Shown here: positions 1 through 6,411 of the stretch, in pieces | Layout: each line of letters begins with the position of its first letter | Position numbering within the stretch: the stretch's first letter is position 1 | Origin: Paramuribaculum sp. | GTDB lineage: Bacteria; Bacteroidota; Bacteroidia; Bacteroidales; Muribaculaceae | NCBI GenBank assembly: GCA_029058455.1 | Contig: JAIDXU010000006.1 | Location: 1 to 7,135, forward strand | Direction: 5' to 3' | DNA: 7,135 bases | Made by a program: the position numbers and the translations under genes | Notes under the pieces: generated by a model | What the model saw: only the letters and a program-made list of their open reading frames with translations | The model's database searches: none | What the model was told of the DNA's origin: nothing

Positions 1-1305
1 GAGCAGGGCTATGCTCCCGATATTTATCTGTTTAACATCGGCGGTAATCGCCTGTCGCATGAATGTAGGGTTTGCAGAGATGCTCTTCTTCAGCTCGATG
101 GCGTGAATTTCACCGAGGTGACCGGCACATTTACGTTGCCTGAACTTACAAGAAGTCATCTCGTGATCGACGGCCTGTTTGGTTCGGGACTCAAGGAGCC
201 TCTTATGGGCGGTTTCAAAACCCTTGTGAGATATATCAACGAGTCGGAGGCTACTGTGGTGTCGATCGACGTGCCCTCGGGCATGTTCGGCGACTGGAAC
301 AAGGGCGCCATTAACAGCGATATCGTTCATGCCACCCTTACCCTCTCGTTTGAGTTTCCTCGTCTGGCTTTCATGATGAAGGAAAATGCCGAGTTGGTAG
401 GTAAATGGAAACTTCTCGACATAGGTCTAAACACCGAGGCTATCCGCCGCACACCCACCAACTTCCAGATTGTAGACGCGGTTGGAGCTCGCCGTCTGCT
501 TAAGCCTCGCCCCGATTTCTGCTCAAAGGCTGATTTCGGCAACGCGCTGCTTGTGGCAGGCAGCTACGGCATGATGGGAGCGGCCCTTTTTGCAGCCCGC
601 GGTGCATTGCGTTCAGGAGTTGGCAAGCTCACTGTTCATGCTCCGGGCTGGGGATATGACGTGATTCAGCAACAGGCCCCTGAAGCTCTCTATGAAGCTG
701 ATAAAAACGATAATATTGTTACCGAAATCAAGTCGGCACACAGCTACAACGCCATTGCCATAGGTCCCGGCATAGGAACCTCGGATGCTACCGTAACCGC
801 GCTCGAGACATTTCTTAAAAGCGCGAGTGGGCCGGTAGTGCTCGATGCCGATGCCCTTAATTGTGTTGCCCAGCGGCGCACTATGCTCAATCTTCTTCCC
901 CAACATTCGATTCTCACACCCCACGCCGGTGAGTTTGACCGTCTGTTCGGGTCTCATGCCAATGACGAGCAGCGTTTGCTGAAAGCTATCAAGGTGGCCG
1001 ATGATTATAACCTGCTGATTTTGCTCAAGGGTCATTACAGCGCTTTGGTGCGTCCCGATGGAAAGGTTTATTTCAACATCACAGGCACTCCGGCTCTCGC
1101 CACTCCCGGCAGCGGCGATGTGCTTACCGGAATAATTCTCTCTTTTATGGCTCAGGGCTATCGCCCGGAAATCAGCCCTCTTCTCGCTTCCTATATCCAC
1201 GGTGTTGCCGGTCAGCTGGCTGCCGAGGTTCATGGAGACTATGGAGTGACCGCAAGCGATATTGCCGAAAACGTAGGCCGTGCCATCAAAGAAACTCTCG
1301 GCTGA
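1..1305 (+). CDS. nnr: Bifunctional NAD(P)H-hydrate epimerase / ADP-dependent NAD(P)H-hydrate dehydratase (5'-truncated by window edge)
   Basis: Repairs hydrated NADH and NADPH (NAD(P)HX): the N-terminal NnrE domain epimerises the R and S forms, and the C-terminal NnrD domain dehydrates the S form using ADP. The reading frame is open from base 1, so the true start is outside the window; the GTG at 103 is internal because family-like sequence precedes it. Of 434 visible residues, the epimerase part runs to about 120, with D57-x-LFGSGL (59-64) and SIDVPSG (88-94). The ribokinase-like dehydratase part shows a GSYGMMGA loop (187-194), AIGPGIG (253-259), VLDADALN (280-287), LTPHAGEF (305-312) and PGSGDVLTG (369-377), where D373 is the expected catalytic Asp. 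Complete family members are about 500 residues, so roughly 65-70 are missing, including the expected GNNGGDG motif. A 38-bp gap separates it from the next gene. No key residue looks damaged in the visible part. Confidence 0.95.
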   Translation, partial: EQGYAPDIYLFNIGGNRLSHECRVCRDALLQLDGVNFTEVTGTFTLPELTRSHLVIDGLFGSGLKEPLMGGFKTLVRYINESEATVVSIDVPSGMFGDWNKGAINSDIVHATLTLSFEFPRLAFMMKENAELVGKWKLLDIGLNTEAIRRTPTNFQIVDAVGARRLLKPRPDFCSKADFGNALLVAGSYGMMGAALFAARGALRSGVGKLTVHAPGWGYDVIQQQAPEALYEADKNDNIVTEIKSAHSYNAIAIGPGIGTSDATVTALETFLKSASGPVVLDADALNCVAQRRTMLNLLPQHSILTPHAGEFDRLFGSHANDEQRLLKAIKVADDYNLLILLKGHYSALVRPDGKVYFNITGTPALATPGSGDVLTGIILSFMAQGYRPEISPLLASYIHGVAGQLAAEVHGDYGVTASDIAENVGRAIKETLG

Positions 1306-1343
1306 CAGATAACTGTGTAATAGAACATCTGCCTTAAAATTTT

Positions 1344-2447
1344 ATGAACATCAACATATTCACACGTATAGCCCTGATAATGGGCGCGGTTGCGGCCGTT
1401 TCTCTCCCCGCCAGCGCTCAGACAACCAAGAAAATTTCAGCTACCAAAGCCTCCGACAACGGTATAATCTATTCCTTGCCCTCAACTGCTCTTAAAGTGA
1501 CCGTAGAGGTCGAAAAAGTGGTGAAGCAGCCGGGCGACTTTGCGCGTTATGCCCGCAAGTATCTCAATCTCAATCCGGTGATGACGCCCTCCACGCAGTA
1601 TAATCTCAAGAGCGTTACCCTTAACGCCGAAGGTGTTACCGTCGACAACGAGGAGCGCTATATGGTGCAGTTTAAAAATGGTACCACTCCCTATATGATT
1701 CTGACAGCTGACAATATTCCTCTCGGAATTAATGTTGATGAAGAGAGTGTTACGGCTACGGTTGCTGCCAATCCTATTCCGACTGCGGTGGCACCCCAGC
1801 CTACCATTCTTCAGCAGCCGGTGGCGCGTCAGGTGGTAACCGAGGAGATGATTCAGGCACAGTCGACAGCCAAACGTGCCGAACTTGCCGCCGCCAAAAT
1901 CTATGAACTGCGTCAGAGCCGCAACGACATCATATCGGGCGACGCCGACAATATGCCTTCCGACGGTAAGGCCATGCAGCTTGCCCTCGATAACCTGGCA
2001 GCTCAGGAAGCCGCTCTTACCGCCATGTTTGCCGGCACTGAACAACATTCAACCGAGGTCAGAACATTCACCATCATACCCGAGGATGACGATTCACGCA
2101 CTATTGTATGCCGCATTTCGGCTACGCGAGGCATTGTTGATGATACTGACCTGAGCGGAGACCCTTTGTGGGTGGACGTAAAGGTTGTGTCGCGCGGACA
2201 ATTGCCTCTTGCCGAATCGGGAGAAGTGAGGAAATTCCCCAAAGGAGGTCTTGCATATCGTATTCCCGGCAATGCGTCGGTCGATGTGATATATATGGAT
2301 AATGTGGTATGCTCTCTCCAGCTGCCTATGGCACAGCTCGGAACTGTGTTTGGTGTGGAACCCGGCATGTTTGTCGACAAAAAGGCTCCCGCCTACGCCC
2401 GCTTCGACCCCACTACCGGTTCGATAATCGAATTAGGCGCGCGTTAA
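1344..2447 (+). CDS. Exported DUF4831 family protein, function unknown
   Basis: A 367-residue protein of unknown function. The N-terminus is a signal peptide: a short N-region with R8, a hydrophobic stretch from about 9 to 21, and a likely signal peptidase I site after ASA (23-25), before Q26. There is no lipobox Cys, so the mature protein should be periplasmic or secreted, not a lipoprotein. Hallmarks that I recognise as DUF4831 are the early GIIYSLPSTALKVTVEVEK segment, a FARYARKYLNL segment, and a mid-protein helical block from EEMIQAQ through IYELRQSRNDIISGD and MPSDGKAMQLALDNL to LTAMFAG. The C-terminal half looks beta-rich. No catalytic motif or transmembrane helix is visible after the signal peptide. 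The ATG at 1344 is chosen because the signal peptide starts right there; the leader is A/T-rich without Shine-Dalgarno. It may be co-transcribed with nnr, as no convincing terminator or promoter lies in the 38-bp gap. Confidence 0.85.
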   Translation: MNINIFTRIALIMGAVAAVSLPASAQTTKKISATKASDNGIIYSLPSTALKVTVEVEKVVKQPGDFARYARKYLNLNPVMTPSTQYNLKSVTLNAEGVTVDNEERYMVQFKNGTTPYMILTADNIPLGINVDEESVTATVAANPIPTAVAPQPTILQQPVARQVVTEEMIQAQSTAKRAELAAAKIYELRQSRNDIISGDADNMPSDGKAMQLALDNLAAQEAALTAMFAGTEQHSTEVRTFTIIPEDDDSRTIVCRISATRGIVDDTDLSGDPLWVDVKVVSRGQLPLAESGEVRKFPKGGLAYRIPGNASVDVIYMDNVVCSLQLPMAQLGTVFGVEPGMFVDKKAPAYARFDPTTGSIIELGAR

Positions 2448-2499
2448 GTTGCGGCTTTTTAACACGGCTATCACACTGTTGATTGACGGTCAGCCGGTT

Positions 2500-2531
2500 A
2501 TTGCGTATATTAAAATAAATGTGTAATTTTG
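2500..2531 (+). promoter_or_regulatory. Predicted primary-sigma promoter of aspS
   Basis: TAATTTTG at 2524-2531 matches the Bacteroidota -7 consensus TAnnTTTG exactly. ATTG at 2500-2503 is a fair match to the -33 TTTG element, with a 20-nt spacer that fits the usual 19-21. Transcription would begin about 2536-2540, giving a leader of roughly 70 nt before the aspS ATG. The spacer is A/T-rich. Just upstream, TGACGGTCA (2484-2492) is a small hyphenated palindrome that could be chance. Confidence 0.6.
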
Positions 2532-2551
2532 CGGGCGTTTTGAGCCGGAGA

Positions 2552-2589
2552 GGCTTATCTGCGCTTCCGTAATCAATCTTTAATAAGCC
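2552..2589 (+). promoter_or_regulatory. Inverted repeat in the predicted aspS leader
   Basis: GGCTTAT (2552-2558) and ATAAGCC (2583-2589) are perfect 7-bp complementary arms with a 24-nt loop. They lie between the predicted transcription start and the aspS start codon, with the 3' arm ending 20 nt before the ATG. The stem would present the A/T-rich start region as single-stranded. There is no U-tract after it, so it is not a standard terminator. A regulatory role is inference only. Confidence 0.35.
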
Positions 2590-2609
2590 AACAATCATCA
2601 TAATATAAT

Positions 2610-4370
2610 ATGTATAGAAGCGATACTTGCGGCCAACTTCGTCTTAGCGACGCGGGCCGTCACGTTACTCTTGCCGGATGGGTGCAACGCATTAGAAAAA
2701 TGGGCGGTATGACCTTTGTTGATCTCCGCGACCGTTATGGCATAACCCAGATAGTGTTTGACAACGATACTGATGCCTCGCTTTGCGAGCGTGCCAACAA
2801 ATTGGGGCGCGAATATGTGATTCAGGTTGAGGGTAAGGTTGCCGAGCGCACATCAAAGAACTCTCACCTTGATACCGGCGATATCGAAATCATAGCCGAT
2901 AATCTCAAAATACTCAACCGTAGCGACGTGCCTCCTTTTACCATCGAGGATGACACCGACGGTGGCGACGATCTCAGAATGCGTTACCGCTATCTCGATC
3001 TCCGTCGCGGAGCAGTGCGCAGAAATCTCGAATTGCGCCATAAGATGGCTTTTGAGATACGCCGTTATCTCGACTCCAAAGGCTTTCTTGAGGTCGAGAC
3101 CCCTGTGCTCATCAAATCCACTCCCGAGGGTGCCAGAGACTTCGTTGTGCCTTCACGCATGAATCCCGGCGAGTTCTACGCTCTGCCCCAGTCGCCTCAA
3201 ACTTTCAAACAGCTTCTCATGGTGAGCGGTTTTGACCGTTATTTCCAGATTGTGAAGTGTTTCCGTGACGAAGACCTGCGCGCCGACCGTCAGCCCGAGT
3301 TCACTCAGATCGACTGTGAGATGTCGTTTGTGGAGCAGGAAGATGTGCTCAACATGTTTGAGGGTCTGGTGAAACACATATTTAAATATGTAAAGGATAT
3401 TGACTTTACCGAGCCTTTCCCCCGCATGACATGGGCCGATGCCCAGCGCCTTTACGGATCGGATAAGCCCGACACCCGCTTTGGCATGGAGTTTGTGGAA
3501 CTCAAGGATCTCACCGAAGGCTCAGGTTTCTCGGTGATGGACAATGCCGAATATGTCGGAGCTATCGTGGCTCCCGGCTGTGCCGACTATACCCGTAAAC
3601 AGCTCGACCAGCTCACCGACTTTGTGAAGCGTCCTCAGATCGGTGCTTCAGGCATGATGTGGGTTAAGTTTGAGAATGATGGTTCCATCAAAAGCTCCGT
3701 TGGTAAATTCTTCAGCGAGGATGTTATCAAGTCGTGGGGCGAACGTGCCGGAGCAAAGCCCGGCGACCTCATGCTTATTCTCGCCGGTGCCACCGCCCGC
3801 ACCCGCAAGCAGCTCTGTGAGCTCCGTCTTGAAATGGGCAGCCGTCTCGGTCTCAGAGATCCTCAGAAATTCTCATGTCTCTGGGTTATCGACTTCCCCC
3901 TCTTTGAATGGGATGAGGAAACCGGCAGATATTATGCCATGCACCACCCCTTCACTTCGCCCAACCCCGAGGATATCGACAAACTCGAAACCGACACCGG
4001 TGCTGTGAGAGCAACCGCCTATGATATGGTGGTTAACGGCAACGAGCTTGGCGGCGGTTCGATTCGTATTCACGAGGCTGAACTTCAGAACACCATGTTC
4101 CGTCTGCTCGGTCTCAGCGACGAAGAGGCTCAATATAAATTCGGCTTCCTGATGAACGCCTTTAAGTTTGGCGCACCCCCTCACGGAGGTCTCGCTTTCG
4201 GTTTCGACCGCTTTGTGTCGATTCTTGCCGGCCTCGACTCCATCCGCGACGTTATTGCCTTCCCCAAGAACAATGCAGGTCGCGACATGATGATCGACGC
4301 TCCTTCTGAAATCGATCAGTCTCAGCTCGACGAACTTTTCATATCTCTCACTCCCAAACCTGAAAAGTGA
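2610..4370 (+). CDS. aspS: Aspartyl-tRNA synthetase
   Basis: Class IIb synthetase that charges tRNA-Asp with aspartate in the cytoplasm. The 586 residues match the usual bacterial length. Domains in order: an N-terminal OB-fold anticodon-binding domain (about 1-105, with [11 protein letters not shown] at 23-33 and FVDLRDRYG); the catalytic core with YRYLDLRR (126-133) and motif 1 around FLEVETPVL (159-167); the flipping loop with QSPQ (194-197); motif 2 with FRDEDLR (218-224) and QIDCEMSF (233-240); an inserted GAD domain (about 285-415); MHHPFTSP; and motif 3 [10 protein letters not shown] (526-535), where R534 is the ATP-binding Arg. A canonical FPKN-x-GRDMM-x-DAPS tail follows. The ATG at 2610 gives the family's standard start ([13 protein letters not shown]), and its leader is A/T-rich without Shine-Dalgarno. 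The stop codon overlaps the next gene. M31 and K83 suggest a tRNA-Asp-specific (discriminating) enzyme, although this rests on recalled alignment positions. Confidence 0.98.
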   Translation: MYRSDTCGQLRLSDAGRHVTLAGWVQRIRKMGGMTFVDLRDRYGITQIVFDNDTDASLCERANKLGREYVIQVEGKVAERTSKNSHLDTGDIEIIADNLKILNRSDVPPFTIEDDTDGGDDLRMRYRYLDLRRGAVRRNLELRHKMAFEIRRYLDSKGFLEVETPVLIKSTPEGARDFVVPSRMNPGEFYALPQSPQTFKQLLMVSGFDRYFQIVKCFRDEDLRADRQPEFTQIDCEMSFVEQEDVLNMFEGLVKHIFKYVKDIDFTEPFPRMTWADAQRLYGSDKPDTRFGMEFVELKDLTEGSGFSVMDNAEYVGAIVAPGCADYTRKQLDQLTDFVKRPQIGASGMMWVKFENDGSIKSSVGKFFSEDVIKSWGERAGAKPGDLMLILAGATARTRKQLCELRLEMGSRLGLRDPQKFSCLWVIDFPLFEWDEETGRYYAMHHPFTSPNPEDIDKLETDTGAVRATAYDMVVNGNELGGGSIRIHEAELQNTMFRLLGLSDEEAQYKFGFLMNAFKFGAPPHGGLAFGFDRFVSILAGLDSIRDVIAFPKNNAGRDMMIDAPSEIDQSQLDELFISLTPKPEK

Positions 4371-5191
4371 GTTCAGAAGACAAGTTCAGCGATATAACTG
4401 TAGCGGCAGTGGCGGAAGCTATCGAGGCTTTCGCCCCTCGCCGCCTGCAGGAGAGCTATGATAATACCGGGCTCCAGTTCGGTTTTCCCGACATGATTGT
4501 CACCGGTGTGCTTCTCACTGTCGACGTTACGCCTGCCGTTGTCGACGAAGCTATCGACAAGGGATGCAATATGATTGTGTCTCATCATCCGCTTCTTTTT
4601 CATGGAGTGAAATCGCTCACCGGCTCAACACCGGTCGAGCTTGCGCTTATCAAGGCTGTGACTGCCAATGTGGCTATATATTCCAGTCACACTGCGCTTG
4701 ATTCCGCTCCCGGCGGCGTGAGCCATCGCATGAGCCGTATGCTCGGGCTGGAGGATGTCGAGGTGCTTGAACCTCATAATCCCGACTTGACCGAGGGTCT
4801 CGGCTGTGTGGGCAATCTTGCCGAGCCATTGACCTTTGATCGGTTTGTCGCGTTGGTGAAATCGAAATTCGGTTCACCGGTCGTGAGATGTTCCGATCCT
4901 TCCCGTTATGCAGGTAGCAGTTCGAGAATAGAGCGGGTGGCATTGTGCGGAGGCAGCGGAGGCTCTTTGATTAGACGGGCAATAGACGCCGGAGCGCAGG
5001 TTTATCTCACCTCCGACACCCGCTATCATGATTTTCTTGACTTCTCTTCGTCGATAATCATAGCCGATATAGGCCATCATGAGAGCGAATCATGCAGCAA
5101 AGAGATATTTTATGAGTTAATTACCAAAAAATTTCCTAACTTTGCAGTCAAATTGGCATGTTCCGACCAAAACCCTATGGTTTATCTTTGA
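4367..5191 (+). CDS. Nif3-like dinuclear metal center protein (YbgI/YqfO family, short form)
   Basis: A cytoplasmic protein of the Nif3 family, which forms toroidal hexamers with a two-metal site; its physiological reaction is not settled. The 274 residues show [11 protein letters not shown] (29-39), [10 protein letters not shown] (71-80), [16 protein letters not shown] (106-121), [13 protein letters not shown], and DIGHHESES with H237 and E241. H73, H74, D112, H237 and E241 align with the metal ligands known from E. coli YbgI. Only about 125 residues separate D112 from H237, so the PII-like domain inserted in the roughly 365-residue YqfO-type proteins is absent. The start is GTG at 4367, which overlaps the aspS stop as GTGA. 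An in-frame stop lies at 4361, and the conserved domain begins within about 12 residues, so no better start exists and translational coupling to aspS is likely. The last 55 bases also contain a promoter-like element for the next gene. Confidence 0.93.
   Translation: MSSEDKFSDITVAAVAEAIEAFAPRRLQESYDNTGLQFGFPDMIVTGVLLTVDVTPAVVDEAIDKGCNMIVSHHPLLFHGVKSLTGSTPVELALIKAVTANVAIYSSHTALDSAPGGVSHRMSRMLGLEDVEVLEPHNPDLTEGLGCVGNLAEPLTFDRFVALVKSKFGSPVVRCSDPSRYAGSSSRIERVALCGGSGGSLIRRAIDAGAQVYLTSDTRYHDFLDFSSSIIIADIGHHESESCSKEIFYELITKKFPNFAVKLACSDQNPMVYL
5108..5144 (+). promoter_or_regulatory. Predicted internal promoter of the zinc-ribbon gene, inside the nif3-like coding sequence
   Basis: TAACTTTG at 5137-5144 is an exact match to the Bacteroidota -7 consensus TAnnTTTG. 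It is followed by CA and preceded by an A/T-rich tract (5124-5134), a typical setting for these promoters. The -33 box is weak: a TTTTATG stretch at 5108-5114 is the only candidate, with a spacer of about 22 nt. Transcription would start near 5150, still within the nif3-like gene, leaving a leader of about 90 nt before the ATG at 5240. Confidence 0.5.
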
Positions 5192-5239
5192 GCTTGTCAC
5201 ATAACATATAGAAAAATATAATTATAAACGTCACTATAT

Positions 5240-6094
5240 ATGGCTACTACACGCAAAGCCAAACCCGCCGAGTCGCTCTCGGTCGAGTCAAGGCTCAAAT
5301 CGCTCTACGAGTTGCAGCGTATTCTCTCCAAAATCGACAGACTGCGTGCCGAGCGCGGTGCACTCCCCAACGAGGTGCGCGACCTTGAGGATGAAATCGC
5401 CGGATTTCATACACGAATCGACAAATATAAGAATGAAATCGAGGAGCTGCGCAAGAAAACCGTTATCGAGCAAAACAAGATTCTTGATTCACAGTCGAAA
5501 ATAGCTACCTACAAGGAGCAGATCGATAACGTGAGAAACAGCCGTGAATATGACCACCTCTCGAAAGAAATCGAATTTCAGACTCTTGAGATTGAACTTG
5601 CAGAGAAACATATCAACGAGCATGCCCGCGATACTGAGAATAAAAAGGCTGAGATCGAGCAGACCGAATCAATGCTTCTTGACCGCAACCATATTCTCGC
5701 TCTGAAACGTCAGGAACTTGAAGAAATCGTTTCTGAAACCAAACAGGAGGAGGAAACCCTCCGCGGCGAAGCCCTCAATCTTGAAACCAAAATCGATGAG
5801 CGCACCCTGACAGCTTTCAAACGCATCAGAAAAAATGCCCGCAACGGTCTTGGTATCGTTTATGTGCAGAGAGACGCTTGTGGCGGTTGCTTCAACCGTA
5901 TTCCGCCCCAGAGACAGATGGAAATCAAGATGCACAAAAAAATTATCGTGTGTGAATATTGCGGCCGTATTATGATCGATCCCGATCTTGCCGGAGTTAA
6001 GCCCGATATGCCCGCAGTCACCGAAGAAAAGCCTAAGCGTAAATCGCGTGCCTCAGCAGCCCGCTCGGCAGCTATCGACAAGGCTCTTGACTGA
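5240..6094 (+). CDS. Coiled-coil and C4-type zinc ribbon protein (DUF164 / FlgZ-CdsZ family)
   Basis: A 284-residue cytoplasmic protein without signal peptide or membrane segment. Residues about 18-195 are almost entirely heptad-rich, charged helix and should form a long antiparallel coiled-coil hairpin; SREYDHLSKEIE is typical of the family. A C-terminal zinc ribbon follows, with C214-G-G-C217 and C238-E-Y-C241 as the four zinc ligands. The last 35 or so residues are a basic, Lys/Arg/Ala-rich tail that looks disordered. The ATG at 5240 has an A/T-rich leader and no Shine-Dalgarno. The family is often found beside nif3-like genes, as here (48-bp gap). Known members include Helicobacter HP0958/FlgZ and Chlamydia CT398/CdsZ, both reported to bind RpoN (sigma-54) and to link to export machinery. 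Whether the Bacteroidota protein does this is unknown. All four cysteines are intact. Confidence 0.9.
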   Translation: MATTRKAKPAESLSVESRLKSLYELQRILSKIDRLRAERGALPNEVRDLEDEIAGFHTRIDKYKNEIEELRKKTVIEQNKILDSQSKIATYKEQIDNVRNSREYDHLSKEIEFQTLEIELAEKHINEHARDTENKKAEIEQTESMLLDRNHILALKRQELEEIVSETKQEEETLRGEALNLETKIDERTLTAFKRIRKNARNGLGIVYVQRDACGGCFNRIPPQRQMEIKMHKKIIVCEYCGRIMIDPDLAGVKPDMPAVTEEKPKRKSRASAARSAAIDKALD

Positions 6095-6126
6095 TTTTAA
6101 AGTTCTTACTATTATAGTTAATGGTG

Positions 6127-6163
6127 GCCCGCTTGCTCGATGAGAGTAGGCGGGCTGATTTTA
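6127..6163 (+). terminator. Rho-independent terminator after the zinc-ribbon gene
   Basis: The arms 6127-6138 and 6144-6155 form a 12-bp stem. Its base is six strong pairs (GCCCGC with GCGGGC) and it continues with two G-U wobbles and four Watson-Crick pairs to a GATGA loop. TGATTTTAT follows directly and provides a modest U-tract. It sits 32 bp after the stop codon at 6094 and should close the aspS, nif3-like and zinc-ribbon transcript, separating it from dnaK. Confidence 0.8.
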
Positions 6164-6207
6164 TCCTGTGTTGCGTCATGCCGTAATTATGCCGCATTTC
6201 GGCCATA

Positions 6208-6238
6208 TTGTCACACTTTGGCAGGTGGATGGTGACAA
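6208..6238. promoter_or_regulatory. Perfect inverted repeat upstream of dnaK, candidate activator or repressor site
   Basis: TTGTCAC (6208-6214) and GTGACAA (6232-6238) are perfect 7-bp arms with a 17-nt spacer, so equivalent arm positions are 24 bp apart, a little over two helical turns. The position, about 52-82 bp upstream of the -24-like element at 6290, suits binding of an enhancer-binding protein dimer. It has no U-tract, so it is unlikely to be a terminator. It does not resemble CIRCE. The identity of any binding protein is unknown. Confidence 0.45.
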
Positions 6239-6289
6239 AAACAATCGATAATTGGTCGGAATTCCACTTAAAATCCCATGCAACTTTTT

Positions 6290-6304
6290 TGGCACTATGT
6301 TTGT
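6290..6304 (+). promoter_or_regulatory. Predicted dnaK promoter: sigma-54-like -24/-12 element overlapping a primary-sigma -7 match
   Basis: TGGCAC at 6290-6295, then five bases, then TTGT at 6301-6304 agrees with the sigma-54 consensus TGGCACGnnnnTTGC except for T in place of G after TGGCAC and T in place of the final C. The -24 GG and -12 G are correctly 12 bp apart and a T-tract precedes the element. The start would be near 6316, giving a leader of about 108 nt. The same bases contain TATGTTTG (6296-6303), an exact TAnnTTTG match for the primary sigma factor, but no TTTG-like -33 box lies 19-21 bp upstream. Either reading makes this the best dnaK promoter candidate. Confidence 0.45.
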
Positions 6305-6372
6305 TTAATAATTGTAGCAGAACCGAGGAGAGAGGGTGAGCGAAAGCAGCCCGGTCGATTCGACAATCTGCA

Positions 6373-6390
6373 GAATTAACTGAATTAACT
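6373..6390 (+). repeat. 9-bp perfect tandem duplication in the dnaK leader
   Basis: GAATTAACT occurs twice in direct succession, at 6373-6381 and 6382-6390, ending 33 nt before the dnaK ATG. Both copies are in the untranslated leader, just upstream of an A-rich segment. It may be a replication-slippage product or part of a leader structure; no function is evident. Confidence 0.8.
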
Positions 6391-6411
6391 CAAAACCAAA
6401 ATAAAGAATAA

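Noticed and set aside
613..1233. 206-codon open frame on the - strand
   Set aside because: It lies wholly within nnr, opposite strongly conserved NnrD motifs, and its translation shows no family features.
1306..1331. CAGAT/ATCTG inverted repeat between nnr and the DUF4831 gene, with TAACTGTG at 1310-1317
   Set aside because: A 5-bp stem with a 16-nt loop and no U-tract is not a terminator, and TAACTGTG misses the -7 consensus by one base with no -33 box.
1482..2048. 188-codon open frame on the - strand
   Set aside because: Antisense to the DUF4831 gene; the translation looks like a shadow of its codon pattern, with no recognisable domain.
1876..2154. 92-codon + strand frame inside the DUF4831 gene
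   Set aside because: Out of frame with the conserved helical block of the real protein; no leader and no domain.
2443..2463. GTTAA/TTAAC repeat and T-tract just after the DUF4831 stop codon
   Set aside because: The stem is only 5 bp of A/T-rich sequence with the T-tract inside it, so it is not a convincing terminator.
2484..2492. TGACGGTCA palindrome upstream of the aspS promoter
   Set aside because: Four-base arms are expected by chance; it only loosely recalls the TGTCAC/GTGACA arms before dnaK.
3670..4008. 112-codon + strand frame inside aspS
   Set aside because: Low-complexity Ser/Pro-rich translation out of frame with conserved AspRS sequence.
6121..6186. Small ATG-started frame of 21 codons after the zinc-ribbon gene
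   Set aside because: It consists mostly of the terminator hairpin and has no leader of its own.
6325..6336. GGAG-containing purine run as a Shine-Dalgarno site
   Set aside because: It lies about 90 nt upstream of the dnaK ATG with no start codon at a suitable distance opening a credible gene.
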